Part shown: piece by piece, positions 23,476-35,400 of the stretch
How positions within the stretch are numbered: position 1 is the stretch's first letter
How the letters are laid out: every line of letters begins with the position of its first letter
Assembly: GCF_016906535.1 (NCBI RefSeq)
Contig: NC_057372.1
Coordinates: 663,501-727,500, forward strand
Direction: 5' to 3'
Origin: Rhizoctonia solani
Lineage: Eukaryota > Basidiomycota > Agaricomycetes > Cantharellales > Ceratobasidiaceae
DNA length: 64,000 nucleotides
Notes under the pieces: generated by a model
What the model saw: the letters and a program-made list of their open reading frames with translations, nothing else
Told to the model about the DNA's origin: nothing
Database searches by the model: none
Program-made: the position numbers and the translations under genes

Positions 23476-24553
23476 ATGGCTAACCCACGACAGAGGTATG
23501 TGTTTCTTTAAATTCATATAAATATCAATAGCCAACCGAGTATGTAGACGAAAGGCCCGTTCTGGATCTCACTCGGCTGTTAAGCAGTCGAGGAGAGCAA
23601 AGAAGAACTTGCGGAAACACCCAGGTAAACTTGAGCATTTACGTATGCCGACGACAAGACTTATTCCTTCTCTATGAAGCTATAAAGGGACCCAAGGCCT
23701 TGCAAGATGCTTGGGATAAGAAGAAAACGGTTAAACAAAAGTAAAGTATATTTCCTAAGCGTTATTTGAACAAGTCTGATTTGTGCGCTCAGCTATGAAG
23801 CCATGGGCCTGGCACATTCCCTGAATCCAGTCGCTCAAGGTGGCACAGAAAAGATTTTGGTGGCCCCAAATTCCGAACCAAATACCACATCTACTCTTGT
23901 TTCTCAGCCCAAGCCTATCCCTCAAGGTCGTGGAAGGATTATCAGGGACGAGAACGGCACCGTGATAGGCATAGAGTTACCTGAAGAGCCTGAGGCTCCA
24001 GTCGTTAGCCAAAAAGGAAAGGGAGGGGTGACATGGGGTGAAGCGATGGACGATTCGGACGAAGAAGCGGAGAAGATGATCTCTCCAGAGGCCTTGAGCT
24101 GGGTTAAGATCGGCAAAGTGACTTCGAAGGAGGAACCTGTGCAATCAGGCCTTGGGATCAATCAAAAAAAGACAGGGAAGGAGGTTGTCGGCGGTACGTC
24201 AATTACAACGTCGTATTGCATAAGGTCTAACCGTCCTGTAGCCTTGGAGAAATTGTCGGCGTCCGGTGTCAAGACCCAACGGCATGCCAGCATGCACGAA
24301 GTTGTCTGGCTAAAAGAGTTGGTTGCCGCTCACGGAACAGGTGAGTTTATTGATTCTTATATTGTAGTACCCTGGACTAACATCACCAAGATATCGCCGC
24401 GATGGCTCATGACCTGAAGCGAAACGTCTGGCAAAAAACCCCTGGAGAACTCAAAAGAGCGTAAGTCTATTCACCTGATTCCTGATCGTTCGGTACTAAT
24501 CTTGCCACAGGATAGACAAGGCTGGTGGTTTTGAGAAATTAAAGGCCGCCTAA
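23476..24553 (+). CDS. NOP16: Nucleolar protein 16, ribosome biogenesis
   Basis: A factor for 60S subunit assembly in the nucleolus. Exons join in phase throughout. Exon 1 (MANPRQR) and exon 2 give a basic N-terminus (KQSRRAKKNLRKHP). A helical part follows (LQDAWDKKKTVKQNYEAMGL, the Nop16 hallmark). The middle region is acidic and polar (GRGRIIRDENG, DDSDEEAEK). The C-terminal region holds HEVVWLKELVAAHG, AAMAHDLKRNVWQKT and GGFEKLKAA, stop 24551-24553. The pattern 'W-D-x-x-x-T-x-x-x-N-Y-x-x-x-G-L' near the start and 'M-x-x-D-x-x-x-N-x-x-Q-x-T' near the end are typical of the family. No frame problems. Confidence 0.85.
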
Positions 24554-25046
24554 ATAAATGCCTCAATATCATGCATTATTGGATACAGTCTCCGCATCGA
24601 TCTTGTACTCTCCGCTTTGGTTTAAAAGTTCACTGTATAATTAGACATAATTGTTATGGATTTCTCGAGGAGGTGGGCTAACCGGCTTTAGGCTAGTCAA
24701 CCCGAAGCATTTTCTACCGCGTCGAACAAATGTAGGGCGCCAAGGTCCGGATCTCTACAACATCCTCTGCGCAAGCCATTTTAGATCAAACTTATGAATG
24801 AGCATTGCGTCAGTCGCTGCACAGCTATTGCAGTAACTGAGCTGAGATTCTCTGGGTTCCTGAGTTGCGATCTGGGGCGTTTGTGATTCAAATTGGTTCG
24901 TGCGAAAAGCAGCCGCTCGTCGCCCCGCACTGCCAGTTGGCCCGACCACTATCTTACTCCTAACCACCACACGAATTTTTACGAGTAGATCTATTTTCGG
25001 ATTATATCACACGCAAAGCCGTAATTTTCTACTATCGCGTTACAGC
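24554..25046. other. Intergenic, possible 5' UTR of the IML2 gene
   Basis: About 490 bp. An in-frame ATG at 24900 would add about 49 residues rich in Arg, Thr and Phe before the chosen IML2 start. It could be an alternative N-terminus with mitochondrial-targeting character or just a 5' UTR. Nothing else seen. Confidence 0.35.
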
Positions 25047-28000
25047 ATGGCATCACCAGAAGCTACGGTCAGTCTCGTGTCCGGTTCTGGTGTCGTGTGC
25101 TACGGCCACTTATCCCGTCTGATCTAGCTACGGGACCTTACGGCTGCCACTAATGGATTCAAATCCTTGTTGAATGATGATGTTGAAGGGGCGAAGAAAC
25201 TATGTAAGTGTTCAATCAACCCCGATGACGACTGACTAACCGTGTCTTACGTCCTATGCGGTCAGTCGGAGAGGGGGATTCGCCGTTTCATTTGCTCGGT
25301 CTGGGAGTTGTAGATTTCCTTAAGGCAGCTCTGGGTATGGAGGAGGACCTTATGCCGGGTGCCGTCAAGTCTTTGACCGACGCCGAAGCTGGGTCTAAAG
25401 CTGCTGCCAAGGCCACACGCCTAGCCAAGGGGAATGCGCCGTCAAAATACCCCATTGGAATGGAGCATGAAATATGTCAAGCTGACGCAACTGTATTGCT
25501 TGGACTTACCCAGGCACTGAGCGAGAGTTATATGGGTTATCTCCAGTGCATGTGAGTGTCTCCAACGGCACAGATAGTAGGTCACTAAATTTAGGTATTT
25601 TTTCTTAGGTACTCGCTAAACAGGTAGGTAACTCTCTCAAAGCGACTAGCCGACTATTGACATACCTTCCAGTGCCCATGGCAAGTTTTCCAAGATGTAT
25701 AAGCAAGTCTTCCCCCATGGATTAGGGTCTTATGGGACGCCAGCTCAGACACCTTCGGTTTCTCGCAAGCCCTCGACCGCGAATGTGGCCGTATCAGTGC
25801 CGGTCAGTGGTACCCAAACCCCGGCCAGCGGAACGTCGTCGGCAGCGTCGTCTATTGTAAATGGAAAGACCGGAGCCAGCACTCCAGTCATTCCAGTATC
25901 AAAGCCTTCAGGGGGATTCCTCAGTCGTCTGACCAGCAAGGTCACTCAAAGTACTCCATCATTAACTCCGGGCCCCTCTGACAATGGAGTGTTGGTTCCG
26001 GAGGGCCCTATCGAAGAGTTAATCGTCGCCGGGGCAGCATTTGGTCAGTGATCAATCCAATAGGGGTTCAGCGTGTTTCTGAAGTGCATGACATCTAGGA
26101 TATGGACTTTTTAACCTTGTTTTTTCACTTCTCCCCAACAAAGTCAAGTAAATTATTTTATTGTGCTTTGACACTTGGAGTGAGAGGTTGATCTTTCTTA
26201 GGAAAGTTGTTGGGTTCTTAGGGTACCAATCGGACCGACGGCTGGGCCTGGAAGCGTTGCATGTGGCTGCAGGGGTGGAGAACGACGTTCATAGTGCTTT
26301 TGCTGCGTATGTCGATCAACTCACACGCTATCCATGACGTGAGCTGACCTCTAGAATTAATATATCCTTTTCCGCACACTTCCTTCCATATCTCGGTAGT
26401 GTAAGTTTCGGAACGCGAAATTATTGAAGTCATACTCACTCGTATGACGAGCCTAGCTTGTACTCATGACGTATAACGGCGTTGTGCTCTTACTTGCGGG
26501 GTGGCAAGCAGACGAGGAGCGCATTGTGAGGCAATACCGGGATATGCTTATCTCGTAAGTCCGATATTCCGCTAGCGTTCGAAACACAACTAAACGCACC
26601 CCCCCCCCTCCCAGTGTGGAGTGCAAATACCCGCATGGGTCGCTCTGGATCCTTAATCGGGTGAGACTATTTGTCGCATTTGCCCACGGGTTGCTAAATT
26701 GGGTTTGCAGGCCAAGTTGGAGCGTATGACCGGGAACCCTGACAAGGCTATTGAGATCCTAAGGGAAGGGCTCTCCCCTTCGCGGGCTATGAAATTTCAG
26801 CAGGCGGATGCATTGGTAAGATATTGTTAGGGAGATGAACTCATCTAACCGCAGTTGTCAGCTTATGTTTGAACTTTCTTGGACGCTCCTGGCTGATCGA
26901 CAATACGAAGATGCGGCGGAATCCTTTTTGAAGATCATAAGTATGAATAGCTGGTGTGTGAATCAATATATGCGTTATAGGAAGTCGAAACTGATCTACA
27001 TCATAGGAGTCATGCTACTTATACGTATATCGCCGCTGGTAAGTAACGTACGCGTCCTTCAACGGGACCTGAGATACATCTCAATTGTAGGGTGTTACCT
27101 ATCGATCGCCAAAAACAAGCCTGAATACAAGGCCAAGGCCCGAAGTTTACTGGACTCAATACCCAAACTCCTCGAGCGCAAGAAGATTGGTGGCAAAGAT
27201 TTACCGACAGAAGTGTTTATCCAAAAGAAGAGTAAGTACATAAGGGTTGCATACAACCCCAAACTCTATTGACCGGAGTTACTCGCCTTGTTCGCTCATG
27301 TTATCGCCTCATAAATCGCAACGCCTATTTGGCAGTCGATTTCTACAAACGGAAGCATGTCAGGAGGGCCGGACCGGGTACAGAGAATGATTACATCGAT
27401 AGTATTGCTATTTCCCCCGCCGAAGGTGAGTGTGGCATCTGCCGAACAATTATGGATTCTATTGTTTACCAAATTCCGATTGTGCCAGAACTGGCTATAT
27501 GTAAGTAAATTCAACTCCAACCCTTTGACTATATTGGGCGGTTCCGCTGACAGGATTCTCTTGATCGAAATCCGGGGGTTGGACACCAATGACAAAAAAA
27601 GTCTGGAACACGCATTGTCGGATCACGCCTACCATCGCGCAGGCTCACATCGAGAACCTCGTTGTGCTATCGCCGCCTGTGATCACTGGATCGACTTCAG
27701 TACCAGCGGCAGAGAACCCCGACTAGACACGGTCGACGAACTGGTCGTCCGTGACTTGCTTCTCGGAATTTTGTATCGCGCTGCGGGCGATTACACGCTC
27801 TCGCGTAAATACCTCGAGGCCGTACCGCTTAGAGAGAATGAGGTCGAAGGTAAATGGACGGCTCAAGTCGCTAAATTCGAGCTTGCGGTCTTGGACCTGC
27901 GTCAAGTTGCGCATGAGCCCACCTCGGCGCGGGACAAATGGCAAGCCGCTCTCAAAGCCGCCAACGGACACTTGGACCAAGCAGCCGCGCGCTCCAACGC

Positions 28001-28151
28001 TAATGTCGATCTTTCCTCGAGGCTCGACAGCCGAATTATGCTGGTAAGATAATCTCCACTAGTCTATTGCCCAATTTTGTATTTTGACATGTCTCCGCCT
28101 AAGCTTCGTGATGAAATCGAAGTCAAGTCTCAGGCTTTGGGGCTCAAGTAA
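25047..28151 (+). CDS. IML2: IML2/TTC39-family outer membrane protein
   Basis: Family known from yeast Iml2 (mitochondrial outer membrane, clearance of inclusion bodies) and animal TTC39. About 15 exons. N-terminal part: [14 protein letters not shown] and [21 protein letters not shown] Ser/Thr/Pro-rich insert follows. The core has [51 protein letters not shown]-like and [21 protein letters not shown]; the helical repeats are tetratricopeptide-like. The C-terminal part has [19 protein letters not shown] and ends SQALGLK, stop 28149-28151. A 15-nt micro-exon lies at 25609-25623. Frame corrections are implied near 26308, 27500, 27594 (an A7 run) and 27713. The start at 25047 was chosen because the conserved N-terminus begins there; an in-frame ATG exists at 24900. 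Confidence 0.82.
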
Positions 28152-29043
28152 ACGTTTCCATCGATCCCCATTCCTCAAGTTATGTTCTCATCTCGGCGGA
28201 GGAGACCGAGGGGAGAAGAGATCGCGTATCGATTTTGTCACCTGCTGTCCTGGGTCGAGTTTACCTTTTCCCCTTTATTCATTCATTCATTGAGCCATCC
28301 ATTCACTCTTGACTCTTTGACTCTTTCTTTCTTTCTTTCTTTGCGCCACGCCTCGCGTTGTGCTATTTCCCGTTATCCCTGATTGTTCTGTCCATTACTA
28401 CCACTGCTCGTTGATTGATTTCGGTTCACGTCCTCGCTGTCCATACAACGCCATCTCCCACGGTACGCCAAATGCGCCCAAACCAATAGAACAAGCGAAT
28501 CAGATATATTACGTTCAAGTCCCGAAGAATACTAGATAACAAAAGAGTAATAGACTACGAAAAAAGAAAGCAAAAACGGAAAAGAAAAGAAAAGAAAAAC
28601 GTTGGTAAGACAGGCAAAACACACAAGGTGAGATATTTTTAGTATGTGCAAAAGAGACAAGAGCGGGAGGGGCTGTTCATACAAATGCGAAAATGAGATA
28701 TGAAGAACCATACACGAAACATTGGCACAAATAGCGGATGAGACAACATGATTTTAACCCAACGACAACTTGAGAGACCCACTTCATAGACCGGAGCCCC
28801 AGAACAAGGAAAGAAAGCGCAAGAGTACATAAAAGGAAAACACAGTTGCATGGGGTTTCGATAGAGAGCAAAAGGGAGGGAGGACAAGAGAGAGCGGAGA
28901 TATTGTATGTGTGCGTGTGTGAAAGAGTTCGTTTGAATCGTGCGTGCGAGTTATTGGACCTTTTCCCACCGACTCGGGAGAGAGAAGAGGGGAGGAATAG
29001 AGTAGAGAGGAATATGATAATGCGGGAAACGACTACCTCGTTA
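28152..29043. other. Intergenic between convergent genes, low-complexity tracts
   Basis: About 890 bp between the stops of IML2 and the transcription factor. Pyrimidine-rich on the IML2 side, including a (CTTT)5 run at 28323-28342 and short ATTC repeats near 28277-28292. It becomes purine-rich (aaagaaaag) near 28560-28600. Both 3' UTRs probably lie here. No gene. Confidence 0.5.
28323..28342 (+). repeat. (CTTT)5 microsatellite
   Basis: Five perfect CTTT units in the 3' region of the IML2 gene. A simple sequence repeat with no visible function. Confidence 0.8.
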
Positions 29044-32000
29044 TTATCGGTGCGAAGTATTCGAGTGAGGATAATAGTCATAATGCGGTGCGCTAAACGA
29101 TGGCAGAGCGGCACCACCATGAGCATACGTTCCCTGCATGCCGTGTGCACCCATTCCCATGCCCATCCCAACACCCATCCCGTGCGTGGGCATAGAGTGA
29201 CCGTATATCGGTGTGTCGTCAGCATAGTGGCCGGCGGCCGTCGTATCCGTGAATGCGCCTGCAAACATCTCCGTATGAGCCGTCGGGTAGGCGTTCATCA
29301 ACGCCGGCTCCATCATCAATGTCTTGTCGGGCATAATCGTCGCGGGACCCGAGCTCGGCGAGTTGTGGTGCGAATGGGCCAAGTCGCTCGCCGACGAGGG
29401 GGTGTGCCAGCTCCCGTCAGAGACGGAAGTCAGCGGGGCAGCATCGACCGTTGCGCCTTCAACCAACGTTAGCGTGGGAGGCCGGTGCAGGTTTCGTCCC
29501 GAATTACCATTGGCCTCGCCCCCGTTGCGCATCATCCCCGACGTCGGGTCCGAGTTGGTCCTCATCATCCCGTCGACGGGGTTGCCCATCCCTCCACCGT
29601 ACCCGGTCGCGTCTCCGCCTCCGCCGGGTGCCGAATCGGGCCGGACAAGACGTTCGCTCCACAGTCGCTCTTCCTCGTCGACCTTGCGGTTCTCCCAGGC
29701 CCACTTGAGCGTCGCGATACGCTCCTCCGACTTGGAAAATGCCCAGCGCATCTCTTCGAGAGCCTGGACGCATGTTCGGATGTCTTCCTCGGTTCCCGAA
29801 TCGCGGGCGAGACAAAGTCCGGCGTAGAAGCAACCATCCCGGACGAGGGACGCATCGTATTGGAAGAACGAGGAACCCAAATGGCGCCTGATGAGCGTCA
29901 CGATCTGGCCAGCCACATCTTGACCTAGGGGTTAGGGTGTTAGCATATGAATTCAACCAGCGAACGCGTGTAGGGGGGTGATAGAACATCGCCTCGAGCA
30001 ACATGTGTCAGTCATCACCCCACCTCTATCCATCCCCTCGGAGATCTCACTTGCGCTTGCGCATGTACAAAGGCCAAGAGAAAGACCGTGTACTTACATT
30101 TGCCCTCGGCAATAGAGTGTAACCTTGTCAGCTTGGCCAACAAGGGTTCATGACTGACGTCGGGATCGACAATGAAAGCGGCGTCGCGTGTCCGTCGGTG
30201 CTCGATCATCCTTTGCTTTAGTGATTCACGAATGATGTTGTCTGGAGGAAGGAAGAGGGATAGGATAGGGTTGGATGAGGTCGTGTGTCAGATGTGATCG
30301 GGTCGAGGCCGTAGACATGCGTTGGTTTCATGATGGTGATCGAGTATGTTGTCCGTCGGGGGGTCACGTTCAATTGACGAAAAATAAACGTGATGAGAGG
30401 AAAACGTTGCAGGAAGCAGGCACAAACAAATGTCGATCCACCGACAAGCGCGCAGATAGGGAAATAGCGGACACATATACAAAAAGAGAATAGGCCGAAG
30501 CACGGTCAGCTGAGTGTGGCTGAGGGAGAATTTTGGGTTATCACTCACGGCACTCGAATATGAAGATCTGAGAGCGCAGGTAATAAATCAAGATTAGGAA
30601 CTTGGACCAAAAAGGCATGGGAGAAAACGAAAGAGGCGCACCTGCCAGCCATTGACAAACCGCTCCGTGTCTTCTGTTTGGATAATCCCGACCTTGAACA
30701 ACAATAGTCAGTCAGGTTGAAGAGATCAACAGGAGCGCTGAGGCTTACCGGACCGACGTGCCTCAGACCCTCGAATTCTTCCCAGCTGCGGCTGAGAGCT
30801 TCCCAGGCTTCCTTGAGGCCGGGTTCGTTGACGTCTTCTTTGCGTTTGGCCTTGGGGCCAGTGAGGGCAGCATGGATTTGACGGCATGCGCTCGAAAGGC
30901 GGATGGGAGCTGTAGCGTATCGGTAGGAGTATGAGTACGTGATCGACGTGCGGATGAGGGATTGTTTGTTGCCTAATGATGGAAATGTAATCTGGAACGA
31001 CGACAGATCGTCATCCTCACTGAGATGAGTTAGCGGCCAAGTTACATGCTAAGGATTGATGTATAACTTACAAAATCAACCTTCCGCCCCGTAAACCGCT
31101 TGTGATGCCTTCGTGGACGTGACCGTACCAAAAGATGCGTGCACGGACGAGTGCGTCGACAAATTCACCTTGACCAGACTTGACAAGTGATCCTAGGGAG
31201 CAGAGGGTGTAGACTTGAGACACGGTTGCTTCGTACATGGCCTAGGGACGGATCAAGTGTGATTGGAAGCGAGTGAATAATGGAATGTGGGTCGAGCCGG
31301 TCATAATTCGGAAATAAGGATGTTTGTCAGCAGGAGGCGAGTGGAAGGCAAGGAAACTTACCAGTCGTTCGAGTTGGGTCTGTACGTCTGTTCACATGGG
31401 GAAGTTAGTTAGCCACTCACAGGGGCAGAAACCTGGAGTAACGGACCTTCGGTAAGGGGCATGATGAGCAGGAGGACACGGACACCATCCCAAGTGGGCT
31501 TGCGGAGAAGGCCATGCTTATCGATGAGACCCAGAATTTCACGAACCATTTCGTTACAGCGGCGGCGACGCTCTCGGACACCTTCGAGGCCGTTGGAGGG
31601 CTCTTCGACACCGTACTCATTGACACCATATGTGGCCGCCCAGGTGACTGCGGGAAGATGAGCGAGGGATCGTCGGAAGGCATAATAGAATAAGGCTTAC
31701 CAAGCAACATGCAGATCATGCTTCCTGCAACTCCAAGACTCTCTGGCTTGCCCTGCTCTGATTCGTAGAACCGTGCGCTGAACTCGGTGGGGTCGACGAT
31801 GGGGCGTTGGATGTGGAAGCGGCGGTAGAATGGGCTGCCGAAGAACTCGGGCTGAAGTTTGGGGATGCAGCTGGGTGTGCGGGAAGACGAGGCCTGGGCA
31901 GCACCCTCTGCGTCTGTCGAGGGCGCGTCGGCACGTGCCTGGGCAGCGGGACCGTACACTTGCCTAGAAAGAGTCAGGGGGATACCTAATACGGAATGGG

Positions 32001-32463
32001 GGCGCTTACTCGACTTGGGCGAGGCGACGGCCGCGACGGAGCAGCTTGACGGCCTTGACGTTGGCGAATTCATCGCTGGGCAGATGGCACGTGAGCAGGT
32101 GCGCATACAGAGAGGAGATGACTTACACGCATTTCAGACCGCGTTCCTGGCAGTTGGTGCACATTGGGGTTTCGCCCGGTCGGGGATTGACGTCCTTGAG
32201 GTCACATTTGACACTGTAGACGATTAGGGTGGATGGGGAGAGGGCCGGGGAATGACGTACCGACGCATACGGCAGGCACCGCATGCAGCAAATTGTTGTC
32301 GAGTACTCTTCGGTTGGCTGTCGCGGCGAGCAGCAGCAGAGGCTGAGTGGGTGGAGGCGGTGGCGGTGCCAGTGGCGGCAGTAGCGCCGTTGGGTCTGCG
32401 AGCAGCAGCATAGGGATGGGCAGCATTAGCTGGACGGGAAGGCGACGAGCTGTCTGCGGGCAT
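29044..32463 (-). CDS. Zn2Cys6 fungal transcription factor
   Basis: Starts MPADSSSPSRPANAA at 32461-32463 with an Ala/Thr/Ser-rich leader of about 55 residues. The binuclear zinc cluster then spans two exons: CGACRMRRVKC, a 14-residue Pro-containing loop, and CTNCQERGLKC, all six cysteines in the usual spacing. A basic linker (KLLRRGRRLAQVE) follows. The regulatory middle domain is large and helical (FYRRFHIQRPIVDP, VAGSMICMLL, VTWAATYGVNEYG, ARIFWYGHVHEG). The C-terminus is disordered: a Gly-rich tract, Met/His/Gly runs (MGVGMGMGMGAHGM) and a Tyr/His/Ser tail, stop 29044-29046. It acts in the nucleus, usually as an activator, with unknown targets. I saw no frame break. The tail is more GC-rich than the flanks. 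Confidence 0.85.
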
Positions 32464-35400
32464 GGCGAGTCGGATGCGGAGACGAGGCGAGCTGGGTCCG
32501 AATCAGCTCTCTTTTAACTCCCAACACCAAGATGCAAATCGAGATACATACGGATCCACTTCTTTCTGTGTGGTCTTGTGGGGGTCGAGACGTCCCTCAC
32601 TTGCCTTGTCCCTCTCCTCTGCTGCGCCCGCCCTCACTTATCTCCCTCTCCCGCAGCACTGCCATGTGCCCTTGACGTCGTCCGCAGCTCATTGCTCACT
32701 GTGCTGCTCAACGGCCCACTACTCACCGGCTGTCCCGGAAGTCCCCCATCCGCCGTTCATCGCCCTGGCGGTACCCCGGACACCCGCTTCCGCTGCTTCC
32801 TTCCCGCTTTTTGCAATCTTGTTTTTATTGTTATTTCTTCAGTGCTTCTTATCCGTTTTATCCACTTTTTCATTTATGGCTGAACATCCAATAAAGACAG
32901 GGCTCTCTATTGATCATCACCCCATGACGCAACTCACTCAGCATGACTCAGCGACACTGCTCTCAATCTATCAGCCGAAGCGCTGGGTTCTGGTGTGCTG
33001 ATCGAGTCCCAAGACCTAGGGCTCCCTGCTTCGACTCGCTCGTATTCTCAACACATTCTAGCTACTGCACGTGCGGTGACAGTTCCGACATCGGACGTCC
33101 GCCCCCAGCGATCCGCCTTGACGGCCCGCCTGATCGTCGTCCGCATCTGGTCACCTAACACTCGAAGCCTGTTCCAGCCATTTTCCTATCATACCTTGAG
33201 AAGAAAAAAACTGAGAGTCGCCCCGTCTCTCGTTGGGGGCCGAGCTGTCCACATTCAGTCCCTTGTCGACTCGCCGATCGATGCGACCGACGCTCCCGCC
33301 GGTGTCTGTCCAAACTCCATCTAATTCAGTCCGTTTCCTATTTTCATCCCATTGCGAACTGTCTATGGTCGGACAACTGTTCCTTGGCGCGCGGGACCTA
33401 CCCATCGGTCTCGCATATACGGCCAACTTACTCTCGGCCTCGCCTCTATTCATTTCTCGCGACTCTAACTCCTTGGATAGGCTCATAATTCAAGCGTGCA
33501 CTCATCACTTAATTGTCCGATCTGTCCAGTCCAGGAAACCTACGGTCATGAGTAATTTCACTTTCCCAGGCTACTCGGACGGTTATCTGAGCTACTCCCA
33601 TAACACGCTACCAACGTGGCAGTCATATTCCTCATTATGTCTAGCACCATACCCTGTAATCGATTAGAAAGAGAGAGAGAGAAAAGTTCTTCACAACATC
33701 TATGGGAGTGGCTCGGAATGACGCATCCATCTTGCGCATTCCAGACTTGGATTGATCCGCGCTCGCCTCGAACGCAGTTCTATACCGTCATGGGGGGTGA
33801 CGATACTACCGAAATCAACCAGTATTCTCGCCCCTATTGCACACACGCCCTCTACGTTAACTTGTGTGACCCTCGATTGCTTCCGCGTTTACAATAGTGC
33901 CTGTAAGCTGGCCTATTCATGGAGAGGAACTGTAGGTACCTGTAGTAGCGATCATCAATCATGATGCATCCTCTTACCAGCGATCCCCGCCAGACCGAGC
34001 TGTCGGCCGTTTCCCCCGCGGCACGCACGGCATCCCTGCGCCCACACCCATCCCTCCCCGCCCTCTGGTTTGTTCGACCAACTCGACGCATGTGGCCCAC
34101 ACTAACGGAATGTCACTCCCACAAGAAGACACAAGAAGAAGAAGAAGAAAGAAAGAACAGAAGAAGAACATACCAACTAAGTAGCATAGTAAGATTAAAG
34201 ATAACCGTGACACTGACAGCGCCGTGTTGCTCTTATGGGTATTACTATGATTTAGGCGCCCGACGCGAGTAGGCTAATACTCGCAATGGGTTCCGAGCTC
34301 CTCCTAATCGGAGCTGCAGGGACCTGCTATGATTGTGATCTGTGATCGTACCGTGCGTACAATGCGTGTATGCGCTGCTGCGCGGGGGTGAGGAACTAGA
34401 CTATTTGTATCCTTAACTAGGCAAGCGCCCCCACGAGACCGGTCCCAGTTCGGAGCGCTGGTTAGAAGAGGGGGAGACCCAATCCGTCTGTGCGCGCGTG
34501 CGCCAGACAGGAATTGACTCCACGTGCGCTGTCAGATTGTCAAGCAAGACACATCGAATACCTCTCATTCTCGCCCCCCTCTCAAGCCCAAGCTTATTCA
34601 TTCTCGGAGATATGGGCGTTGCTAACCCTTGAAAAAAAAAAAAGAAACCTCTTCATTCGCATTCGTCGTCTCGCAACCTTTTGCACTCACACTCGATCTG
34701 GTCTGGCCCTGGTTCGTCAAAAGTCAACCCATTGCGGTCGATTGGGTTTGGGGGTGTTCGCCTCGTGGGGTTAACCTCAACTGGTGAGTTTTTTCTTGCT
34801 GTCGGCCATGGCCGCGGCATGATACACATGTTATAACACCATATGTCATTCGGCCACTCCCTGGTGCCACTTTGAGCACGGGATCGACAAGACCCAAACA
34901 GAAAAAAAATTCGCCGCAAATTGCTGAAACTGTCAACTCAAATTAAATCAATTAGTGATCGCTAATTATTTTCATAATTAGCGGTTAATTTGTTTACTCC
35001 GTTTCTCGAAAAGTAAATTGGTGAATGACTCTCCGGTTTGAACTCGTCCCACGGAGATCTGTGATACCTTTTCATTGAGCTGTGTCCTTATCTTAATAAC
35101 AATTACTACCTTCTGTGGCTGCTCTTGTCATGAAATAGTTCCCAATTAGCTTGCAGTCGATGTACGAGAGATAAACGCAACGTGCGTTCTGTCCGAATTG
35201 CCGCTCACAAGGGTGGCGTGTGTCTAAATCGCGTGGGAGGTGTCAGCACTTCGCGTGCGCCATACTCGCTTTTGCGACGATCCGACTGAGGACCAGGTCC
35301 ATAAGTGGAAACATCTAGCCACCATCGATGCTTCGATCTTCGGCCAGTGCCGCATTTCGTACATGATAATACATCGCATTGAGCTACAGGTCGTGCTTGG

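Noticed and set aside
28846..30004. Long plus-strand frames over the transcription factor 3' exon
   Set aside because: The minus-strand frame carries the conserved protein and the splice sites. The plus-strand frames are shadows in a GC-rich exon.
32462..33001. A 179-codon plus-strand frame next to the transcription factor start
   Set aside because: It is low-complexity, rich in Pro, Ser and Leu, and antisense to the 5' region of the transcription factor.
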